DNA from: Sorex araneus
Lineage: Eukaryota; Chordata; Mammalia; Eulipotyphla; Soricidae
Assembly (NCBI RefSeq): GCF_027595985.1
Contig: NC_073311.1
Location: 32,705,557 to 32,769,556, forward strand
Length of the DNA stretch: 64,000 bases
Reading direction: 5' to 3'
Both the position numbers and the translations under genes were made by a program. Under the pieces are notes generated by a model. The model did not search any database. It had not been told where the DNA came from and was given only the letters and a program-made list of their open reading frames with translations. Below, piece after piece: positions 55,655 to 64,000 of this stretch (position 1 is its first letter; the number at the start of each line of letters is the position of its first letter).

Positions 55655-56110
55655 ACTTTTATATATTTTATTTTCATAAAGTAGTTCACAACAGTTCATT
55701 ACAGACAATATTCAAACAATATTCAAACACCAATCTCACCACCAAGCACCTTCCCACCACCATAAAAGGGAAGTGTGTGAAGTTTGTTTTTCATTCTGGA
55801 GCCATTTATGCCCTTGTATAAGACATTACAATCATGTTTGATAAACCCAATCAAATGCTGTGGGCTGCTCTTGGTAAGTGGGCCAGAGTAGAGCTTACAC
55901 GGCCACAAATGTTCTCTTCTGGGAGGTTTAGTTTATAGTCCCTGGGCCTTGGCCATTGATGAGATTACATGGCGCCAGGGGCAGTTTGTGGGTGTGACTG
56001 CCAAGCTACTGGAAAACTGGGGACCTGGTTGGAGGGGTGCCCAGTCCCGTCTGAACAGGCTTTGAGTTCTCAGTCATGGGTTCCCGCATACGTAGCAGCT
56101 CCTTATAAGA
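55655..56110 (-). repeat. Composite head joined to an L1-like 3-prime end
   Basis: The right part (55905-56110) is the complement of the composite head (GATTACATGGCGCCAGGG, GGGTGTGACTGCCAAGC, CATGGGTTCCCGCATACG). The left part reads, on the minus strand, through TGGTGGTGGGAAGGTGCTTGG to a TATGAAAATAAAATA end. This head therefore has an A-rich tail and not the type C tail. Confidence 0.65.
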
Positions 56111-56118
56111 ACACTTTA

Positions 56119-56122
56119 CATC

Positions 56123-56158
<36 letters not shown>
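56119..56158. repeat. (CA)n microsatellite
   Basis: About 19 uninterrupted CA units. Confidence 0.97.
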
Positions 56159-56160
<2 letters not shown>

Positions 56161-56796
56161 AAAACACACATAGGTATGTCTTATGTGACTCTTCATTCTC
56201 AACCCCCTTCCCTAATTTTAATGTTGATTTCTTTTGGACTTAGCAAATGTATACTTTCCTCATGACGCAGCAACCTGGAATAGGAATTATGATAGAGTAT
56301 TTGCTCTCCGAGCCTGTGTTCTGCCTTGAACACATAATCTCACTTGCTTGTCTGGATTCTTTCTCTGGCTTTTTTCCTCTTTAGATAAGCTTGTTCTCTC
56401 TTTAACACATATGTCTTCTCTTTCTTTTCTTTCACATCTTTCGAAGTAAGCTTTATTCAAGAGAACTTATCTTGCTTCAGTAAAATTAAAAAAAAAAACA
56501 AAAACAAAAAACATGCTTGGGTTGACAAAGTGCAGGCCGCTCCCTCCAGAGACCACGTTTGTCCTGACATTCTCAGAAATCCAGAATCTCTTATGACTTT
56601 CCTGTTTGAACTTTTGTCCTCTGTACCCTCTTTGTTTGGTCAAAAGATGAACTACCCTCACACAAGTGACTTTCTAAATTTTAATACCAAAATGATATAA
56701 GAAGTATTGCTTTTATGTATCAGATAGGTCCATATTAGGCCATATAATTTTCATCACCATAAATACGCAATGAACAATTTTTTATTTTTTATTTTG

Positions 56797-56946
56797 AGCC
56801 ACCTATGCAGTGCCTCTGGCCTACTCCTAGTTTTGCACTTAGGGAGTCACTCCCCTCGCGGACCCACAGGTCCATATGCAGTGTCTGTGATGGTATCAAT
56901 CACGTGCATGGCTAATGCCTAAATTCCTGTATTTTCTCTTTGGCCC
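56797..56946 (-). repeat. Old type A SINE
   Basis: GAGCCACCTATGCAGTGCC, CTACTCCTAGTTTTGCAC, GGTATCAATCACGTGCATGG, TTTCTCTTTGGCCC. Confidence 0.7.
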
Positions 56947-57107
56947 AAAGTTTGTTAAGTTTTGTTGATTTGGAGGCCATTTTTAGCAGTGCTTGAGGCT
57001 CTAGAAGTTGTGCTTGGGTGGAACAAGAAGCTCTAAAAGGAGCTCAGGGTCTCATAGAAAAAATCATAAGTTCTGCTTCTTGAACTTTCTACAGCCCAAT
57101 CATAACT

Positions 57108-57285
57108 TCTTTTTTTTTTTCTTTTTGAGTCACACCCAGTGATACACAGAGGTTACTTCTGGCTTATATACTCAGGAAATATCCCTGGCGATGCTCAGGG
57201 GACCATATGGGATGCTGGGAATCGAACCTGGGTTGACTGCATGCAAGGCAAACGCCCTGCCCACTGTGCTATTGCTCCAGCCCCA
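57108..57285 (-). repeat. Type A SINE
   Basis: Full-length copy with T-run, CTTTTTGAGTCACACCCAG, GGAATCGAACCTGGGTTGAC, TATTGCTCCAGCCCC. Confidence 0.95.
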
Positions 57286-57391
57286 CATATAATTATAAAG
57301 ATATAACTTAATGTAATTTTTATAAATGTTAATTCATTGCTTCAGAGACAATGCCCTGTCTCCTATCATAGTAAGAGTTAATTGACACATA

Positions 57392-57638
57392 ACACTGCAC
57401 TGTACTGTCGTTCCGTTGTTCATTAATTTGCTAGAGAGACCACCAGTAACATCTCCATTGTGAGACTTGTTATTGTTTTTGGCATATTGAATAAGCCACA
57501 GGGAGCTTGCCAGGTTGTGCCCTGCAGGTGGGATACTCTCAATAGCTTGCTGGGCTCTCTGAGAGGGACGGAGGAATCAAACCCAGGTCAGTTGCGTGCA
57601 AGGCAAATGCTCTACCGACTGTGCTATTGCTCCAGTCC
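57392..57638 (-). repeat. Type B SINE with target-site duplication
   Basis: Full-length copy. AATTGACACAT at 57378-57388 recurs after the element as AATTGATACAT (57639-57649), one mismatch. Confidence 0.94.
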
Positions 57639-57799
57639 AATTGATACATGGTACTGATAAAATATAAAGTATCTGACATGGGTATTTTAATTAATTTTTA
57701 AATCACCTAACAGTTTCCATTAGGGTTTCACTTACCCTGTTTATCTCCTCACTTACTTTCTATATTTTATCTATTTTATTTTTATTTCTTTCTTTATTT

Positions 57800-57967
57800 A
57801 TTGCTTTTTGGGTCACACCCGGCAATGCACAGGGGTTACTCCTGGCTCTGCACTCAGGAATTACTCCTGGCGCTGCTCGGGGGACTACATGGGATGCTGG
57901 GAATCAAACCCGTGTCGGCCGCATGCAAGACAAATGCCCTACCCGCTGTACTATACCTGCTCCAGTC
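57800..57967 (-). repeat. Young type A SINE
   Basis: Full-length copy close to consensus: TTGCTTTTTGGGTCACACCC, GGAATCAAACCCGTGTCGG. It has a three-base insertion near the 5-prime end (CTATACCTGCTCCAG). Confidence 0.95.
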
Positions 57968-58398
57968 CCTATTTTATCAATTTTAAAACAGCAATAATTT
58001 TTGACGTTCAGGAAACAAATGTACATTAGAATGGAAAACACTTTTAGTCCCTAAGATATCAGCGTACTTATTTGATATAACAACCGAGAGGAAGCATCTT
58101 GTCGTTTCCTCCTTATGTTCATACAGTCCTTAGAGAGCCCCTGAAATAGTTGGTGATAACTCTCTCTAGCCCATCACTTCTCTATGCTCCAAGGGGCTCA
58201 CACAAACCGCCCAAATTGGACCAGGTAGTAAGTAACACAATAGAATTATTTTTTTTGTTCTGTTTTGAACAAAGGTCACCTCTGATGATACTTGTCCTGG
58301 TAGTGCCAGGCCTAATGGTTTGGTACCCAGACCCAAACAGACCCGAACATACCATGATGCTCAATTGGCAGAATTGACATGGTGATGCTGAAGGGGGT

Positions 58399-58418
58399 GT
58401 GTGTATGTGTGTGTGTGT

Positions 58419-58454
<36 letters not shown>
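58399..58454. repeat. (TG)n microsatellite
   Basis: TG run of about 27 units with TA and TC interruptions. Confidence 0.96.
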
Positions 58455-58456
<2 letters not shown>

Positions 58457-58587
58457 GTGGGCAGGTCAGTGCCAGGATTCCAACACAAGGCCTTGAAAAC
58501 GTAAGGCATGAATTCCTCTTCTTTGATTTATCTCCCCAACTCAAAAAACAGCTTAAATTGAAAAAATATATAATTAATTAGTTCTTG

Positions 58588-58722
58588 GTACCAGAGAGTA
58601 TAGCAGGTAAGATACTTTTCTTGTAGGCAGCCACTTCAACTGACTCTATTTGATACCTGGTACCTCTTCTGGTCCCCTGAGCACTGAGCTAGGAACAGTC
58701 CCTAAGAATAGGAACCCCTCCT
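58588..58722 (+). repeat. Old type A SINE
   Basis: TACCAGAGAGTATAGCAGG head, AAGATACTTTTCTTGTAGGC, CTGGTCCCCTGAGCACTGAGC. Confidence 0.75.
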
Positions 58723-58839
58723 AAGTTATTTTTTGATTTTTTTTCTTAAGACCAACATGTTTTATACTTATAACACTGCACTCCAAGCTCACTCCCAGGG
58801 TGCCGAGATCCTGCCAGCATTATCCTTAGGTCTCTTTTC

Positions 58840-58990
58840 CTCCCTAGTGAAGTGAGTCAGAAAGAAAATGACAAATACCAGATGATCTCACTCATGTCCT
58901 GTAGAGAGAAACAAAGCAAGGGATTAGCCAATCCCCAGTGGAAACAAACCCAGAGAAAATGTCTTGAACTGTGATCTGAAGATGCTGTTT
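58840..58990 (+). repeat. L1-like fragment
   Basis: GTGAAGTGAGTCAGAAAG and CAAATACCAGATGATCTCAC are the conserved start of L1 3-prime modules, here without the terminal part. Confidence 0.65.
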
Positions 58991-60399
58991 CTTTCTTGTG
59001 GTATGAACATTTAGAATGCACTCTTCTGACAGTATTTAATATATGATATAATGTGATTTATATTCACTCTGCTGTACATTAACTGCCTAAGCTTCTTCAT
59101 CTAATAACTCAAAGATTGTGCTCTGATAGATTTCTCAATAATATTCTCCACTTTTCATTCCAGTAACAAATATAATGAATGTGTGAATGCCAATTTTCAT
59201 ACATTTATGACATGAAATTTAGTCAAAAGCAAATCATACTGTACATCAGGAGCCATCCACGAATACATTGTGAATAAATTTCTTCTTTAAATAGACATAC
59301 GGTTTCCATCTGAAGAGTCAGAATGAGGCAGATCAGAAGGAATGAATTTTCAGAGACCAAAAGTAAGCTTCAGGAAGAGAGGAAATGAAGACAGATGTTT
59401 CATGGCACAGAGGCAGTCTAAGGAGAGAAATGCATTCCACACACATTGCCTTGAATCTCCAGCTTTGTAGGAAAAAAGTTTGCACATACTTTTTATAGAT
59501 AATTACTTTTGCGTGGTTTTGATGGGAGCTGTAAGATTTCACTTGTCTTCCAACACAATGAGGCAAAACAGCTTTTGTGTTTATCAGAAACTTTGTATAA
59601 GTGTACTTGCTAATAAAACAGAAAAACTGACCAACTTTTGAAATAAAGAGCGAGGGAATGGTTTTAAGTTCAGTAAATTTATAGAACTGAAACCTCACAG
59701 CAGTGTGTCTGGAGAGCCTTTTGAACCACAGATGCAGTTATTCTCAGTATTGAATGGGAGTGATTCAGTGTGCCATTATTTTTCTATTCGTTATTAAAAC
59801 AATTTTTATGCAGTGACATGAAGTTATGAAACAAGGAATGCAATGGAAGGAGACCATGGAAACACATGAACCTGACCCTTTTTCTGGCAGCAGACTTTCA
59901 TGCTCATGCTGCAGATATAAATTGGTCATAAATACAAATGTCCAGGCACAACTCAGCCTGAGACCTCTTATTCCTCCAAAAGAGCTCAAATTACTCTCAT
60001 CCCGATGCTGTTTCCTGCAACCTGATATAGGTGAGCTGGATATCAATTTGTCCCTGCATCCCAGAAGAAGTATCTGGGCCAAAATGTACCCTGTCCAACT
60101 CTATGCCTACAGAGGATCAACGAATGCTCCCATCCCAGTACTATTTCCCCTGACCTGATATAAATGAGGAACATTGCCCTTCCACTTGTTCTCACCTCAC
60201 TTCTCTCTCACAACTAAGTGCAGAACACTAGGATCCCCCTTCTGGTTTTCCAGATTCATAGAGCTTTCATTCATAACTCATGGAGAAAAAATTTGGGACT
60301 CCTCCTGTACAGTGAACCCACAGACTCTAGAGAGATCGTCTGCCCCCAATTCTGCTAGGAATAAGTGAATTCTATTAAATTAGGATTAATCACCTATTC

Positions 60400-61344
60400 C
60401 CACAACCAGTCACAGACGTAGCCACGCTTGGAAGAAATCATAAATCCCTAAGTTAGAATCAGATGTGAGGCATGGACAGAGATAGTGTAAGTCACCTTGG
60501 GGCCCTCACATGAAACTGCACACAGAAACAACATGAATTGGGATAGCTCTGGTGCGAGAGGAAGAGAACAACACTCATGTGAAGTTCTCAGAGTGATGGT
60601 AATGGTGGGGACATGATTGGTGAATCAAAAAGACTCACCACACACAGAGCAACAGACTCAATGGGGTAACAGCATAGAACCTCACTAAGTTTAGTGAGTG
60701 AAGATAATAGCCTGGAAGACTAGACCAGTCCCAACCAGCTCTATAACTTCTCAAGTCATGATTTTAGAAGCAAACATGTTAAGGATATTTAATGATCTCA
60801 AAGAAACAACACAAGAAACAAATAAAGTTCAAGAAAGCATTAAGTTGGAAATGAAAAAAAAACTGCAATCAAAAATGACAGAAATTGGTAGGTGACATTT
60901 TAAAAACTCAGTGGAAGATATTGGCAGTAACTGATAAAGCAGTGAGCTGCAAGATTGGATCTGGTAAACTTCTAGAGAAAAAAATAATAGAGCAGAATAT
61001 GAAAAAAAGTGTCTCAAAATAAGTGAATATCACGAGAGAATTATGGGATCAGTTCAAGAAGAACCACACAAACTCATCAGAAATGCAAGGATAAGAAATT
61101 GATTTTGATGAAACTCTGTTAGTCAAATAATCATAGCTGAGAATTTCCCAGAGTCAAAGATTCCATGTACTCAGGTTCAAGAATCCTAAAGGGTTCAAGA
61201 CAAAGAAGACCCAAATAAAAGTAATATGTTATATCATAATCAGCTGATAAAAGCTAAAGGCAGACACAGAGAGACAAAATATTGGAAGCAGCAATATCAA
61301 AGGAGGGAATTCTATACAAATGATCTGCTTTAAGGTCCTCATCA
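60400..61344 (+). repeat. Decayed L1, ORF1-like region
   Basis: Reads like the 5-prime part of an L1. 60780-60890 encodes a Lys/Glu-rich coiled-coil piece. 61120-61310 matches the L1 block around AGCTGAGAATTTCCCAGAG, AAAGCTAAAGGCAGA and GGAAGCAGCAATATC. Stops and indels are many, so no protein is made. Where the element begins is uncertain. Confidence 0.7.
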
Positions 61345-61480
61345 GATCTGGGAACAGGAGAAATTGTACAGCAAGTATGGTACCACATACAGTCCCCAGA
61401 GAGCCACCCAGAAAGATTGCTGAGCCCGGATCCAGGAGTAAGCCCTTCACATTGCTGGGTGTAGCCCCCCAAAAAACAAT
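61345..61480 (+). repeat. Type A SINE inside the L1
   Basis: Diverged plus-strand copy: AGGAGAAATTGTACAGCAAG, CCAGAGAGCCACCCAGAAAG, GGATCCAGGAGTAAGCC, CTGGGTGTAGCCCCCC and an A-rich tail, into which the next element inserted. Confidence 0.85.
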
Positions 61481-61491
61481 AAAGAAAATCA

Positions 61492-62810
61492 GCCCATTTC
61501 TCCGCGCCCGCACCCCCAGAATGACTGACGAAGAGGATGGAGCTGCTTGGGACACCGGCAGCCCACCAGCAACCTGCACACAGCACCTACCCCACTTCTG
61601 AGCACAAAATGGAGAGACGCACCCAAGTGCGCGGCGCGGCTGGCGGGGGATCGAGGGCGGGGAAGTACCGGTCTCCGCCCACATCGGACACTTAAAGAGA
61701 GTGCAGGCACGTGGGCTTTCCCATTTCTCCGCGCCCGCACCCCCAGAATGACTGACGAAGAGGATGGAGCTGCTTGGGACACCGGCAGCCCACCAGCAAC
61801 CTGCAGTATGTGACTTGAGAGTCTCCGCCAGGTCCCCCGTGCGGAAATCTCTCTCTCTCTCCTTCAACTTTTTCCCTGGACTTTAGACAGAAACCCAGAA
61901 CCGCGCGGCCGCGACAGCGCGCGACCTAATGTCATCTTAGTATCAGCAATATGTAATGGTTCCTTCTTAATGGGTCGGACTTTTGTGGGTGATCCTAACA
62001 AGAATAGTAAGTATTTTGCTGAAATATTGAAGGCAATCAAAATGGTAGCCATCTCTCTAGACTGAACTAAGCTATATCCCCACGCCGGCTGAGAAGAAAT
62101 ATCCTTCTATCTCGGGAAGAAACGCGGCGTGGTGTCAAACATAGTGTGATGTCCATTAAGCAAACAGACCTGGTGGCGTGGGAATGGGAAATAAGGGGAA
62201 AAATTAGGTACATGGACCAGCGGGACGCTGGTGGTATCTCGAGCCGGAGCCGATATTAGCGCAAGAGCTTTGGTTCCAGAAACTGCTTCCAGACACTCTA
62301 CTAGACTATCAACTAAGCCAGAGCCCCACGCCGGCTGATGACGGGAAATAACCATCCTCTTCGGTTTTTTTCCCTTTGTCAGACAGCGTGGCGATTACTA
62401 AACAGGCGTGAACTCGGTGGCGCGGGGCAAGGGGGAAAAAGAAAAGTTATGTAACAAACAGCAGGACTTAATATCTCTATATGCTTAGTAATGGAGAATT
62501 ATCAAATGCCTCATTGGCAATACGACTGTCTTTTTATTTTTGGGGGGAAACCCCAGCAACAGTAGTGAGTTGTGTGTTGAAACATGGGATGTAATCGAGA
62601 TAAGTGCAAATGAAGTGAAACTTATCACGTACAAGGGTGGGGACTAGGGAGGTGGGAGGGGGCGGCAGATATACTGGGGGGGTTGGGGATGGAAGATGGG
62701 CACTGGTGAAGGGAGGGGTGTTTGAATATTGTATAACTGACATAATCCTGAGAACTTTGTAACCCTCCACTTGGTGATTCAATAAAAAAAATAAAAAATT
62801 AAAAAAAAAA
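61492..62810 (+). mobile_element. ORF-less 1.3-kb retroposon with monomer-like 5-prime repeats
   Basis: Bounded by an 11-bp target-site duplication AAAGAAAATCA (61481-61491 and 62811-62821) and ending in poly-A. The 5-prime part is CpG-rich. An 86-bp block (61493-61578) recurs without a mismatch at 61720-61805, a 227-bp period like the promoter monomers of some L1 5-prime UTRs. Two imperfect repeats share ACTAAGC, CCCCACGCCGGCTGA and a GGTGGCG-rich end (about 62067-62205 and 62310-62445). The last 200 bases (GGTGGGGACTAGGGAGG, AAGATGGGCACTGGTG, TATAACTGACATAATCC, TTGGTGATTCAATAAAA) match the L1-like end module. No long frame has reverse-transcriptase features. Frames across the 86-bp repeats (for example 61229-61867) are by-products. 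Confidence 0.85.
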
Positions 62811-62821
62811 AAAGAAAATCA

Positions 62822-64000
62822 AACAAAACTGATTCACAGCAGTTTTCTCAAATGAGAGACTTGATAAACCAGAAGAGAATGGTTCAGTATTATAAAACAT
62901 CTTAATGGTATGAGCACCTCACCCAAAATACTCACCCTAACTAGACTTTCATTCATGTTTAAAGGAATGAGCTCCACAGAGAAGCAAAAATTCAGGAACT
63001 TTATAGCCTTGAAACCAACTTTCTGAGACCCATGGAAAGGGCTTACTTAAGACAAGACAAACAACAAACACATAAGCTATACAGAATGATAAAATAAAGA
63101 AAAAGAAAACTTTTTTCATGCCAGTGATCCCAGTCAATATCAAACGGCCTTAATATACCAATAAAGAAATAACAGCAGGGTGAATCATACAATTGAACCC
63201 AACTTTCTGCTGCTCACAAGAGATACATTTGAATAGTAAGGGCAAGCACAGGCTCAGAATCAAAGGCTGGGAACCAATATTTCAAGCAAACAATTTCCTT
63301 TTAATGGCCAGGTTAACCATATTTATATTAGACAACATAGACTTTGAAGTTTTAAAAAAAAGTTTTAAAGGAGAGAGGAATGATCTGTATAACAGGAAGA
63401 GTGAACTCTCCTAAACATTGTGCACCTCATTAGGGACCATCAAAATATTCAAACAACTGCTAAAAGGCCTCAAAGAAGATATTGACAGAAATTAATAGTA
63501 GCTGGAGTCTTCCACACTACTTTGTCATCTCTGGGTCTATCAACCAGTCTATAACTGAACAAAGCTTTGAAAGAAGAAATAAGATGTGAGCCAAATTTAT
63601 AAATATATGAGTCTACATCCCCAAACTTAAAAACACATTCTTTCCCAAGGAAAATGATTTATTCTCCAATAGAGACTGCACTGTTCAAAAAACATGCTTC
63701 CATAAAATCAAGAAGATAAAAATTATATCAACTATCCTTTTAGACCATGATCCATTGACAGTGGAAGTTAATCAAAAACAGAAACAAGAGGAAATAACCA
63801 AATACTTGGAAATTAAATAACTCATCACTGAACAAACAGTGGGTCAAGAAGAATATCAGAAAGGAAATCAAAAGATTTCTGGAAACAGAAGAGAATGAAG
63901 AAATGAACTGCAAAATATAAGGAACACCAAAGGCCGAGTTAAAAGTAAAGTTCATAACAATGTAGTGATTCATGAGAAAACAATAAAAGTCCACATAAAT
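62822..64000 (+). repeat. Decayed L1, rest of ORF1 region and ORF2 endonuclease start
   Basis: Continues the element interrupted at 61481. 62830-62960 matches the end of the ORF1 region. 63190-63414 encodes SQEIHL, HRLRIKGW and IFQAN-like segments of the L1 apurinic endonuclease. 63740-64000 matches the downstream endonuclease region (CTTGGAAATTAAATAACTC, ACAGTGGGTCAAGAAGAA). Frameshifts and stops make it inactive. It runs out of the window. Confidence 0.8.

Larger units (their letters stand above)
54483..64000 (-). other. EPYC: EPYC intron 2, continuing beyond the window
   Basis: No segment resembling the signal-peptide exon was found on the minus strand, so at least 9.5 kb of intron separates exons 2 and 3. 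About 55023-55650, 56160-56795 and 58990-59760 contain no recognised element, apart from a purine-rich GAGAGA patch at 55435-55480. Confidence 0.7.

Noticed and set aside
61229-61867. 212-codon minus-strand frame
   Set aside because: It runs through a SINE, a retroposon junction and the 86-bp direct repeats, so its repeated peptide is a by-product of duplicated DNA.
54483-64000. EPYC signal-peptide exon (exon 2)
   Set aside because: I searched the minus strand by eye for the Tyr/Asp-rich N-terminal segment and a signal peptide with a donor. Nothing fits, so the exon is taken to lie beyond the window.

Overview
The window is mammalian nuclear DNA, most likely from a shrew (Soricidae, probably Sorex). 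It is AT-rich and intron-rich, and it is crowded with tRNA-derived SINEs whose consensus (a head beginning GGGGCTGGAGCGATAGCACAGC, written here only in part, with a perfect box B GGTTCGATTCC and an AAAAAGCAAAA tail) matches what I remember of the soricid SOR SINEs. No bacterial, viral or organellar gene is visible. The species call rests on memory of that SINE and is not proven here.

Two protein-coding genes are supported, both on the minus strand. CCER1 (25786-27087) is an intact single-exon reading frame in a CpG island; it encodes a 433-residue protein with a Cys/Trp/Pro-rich N-terminal half, an Arg/Lys-rich centre and a long glutamate-rich tail. EPYC (epiphycan) is a class III small leucine-rich proteoglycan; its last five exons lie at 54314-54482, 49328-49486, 48084-48286, 46832-46927 and 42069-42239. 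The signal-peptide exon and the non-coding first exon are not found and should lie beyond base 64000. The order and strand (EPYC upstream of CCER1, both minus) match human 12q21.33, where KERA, LUM and DCN follow EPYC.

Layout: 1-25600 is gene-poor sequence downstream of CCER1, holding only repeats; 25586-27700 is the CCER1 unit with its promoter; 27700-41670 is the interval between the genes; 41670-64000 is EPYC, with introns full of SINEs. From about 60400 to the right edge a decayed L1 lies in EPYC intron 2 on the plus strand. It is split by a younger 1.3-kb ORF-less retroposon with visible target-site duplications.

Repeat names used below are working labels. Type A is the tRNA head plus a body ending in an A-rich tail. 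Type B has the same head but a different body, ending in an ACAGTG-like tail. Type C is a body related to B, ending in GATGAT or ACAGTGAT. 'Composite' is a longer GC-rich head joined to a C/B tail. 'L1-like 3-prime end' is a module with a conserved end, GTGATTCAATAAAA or similar.
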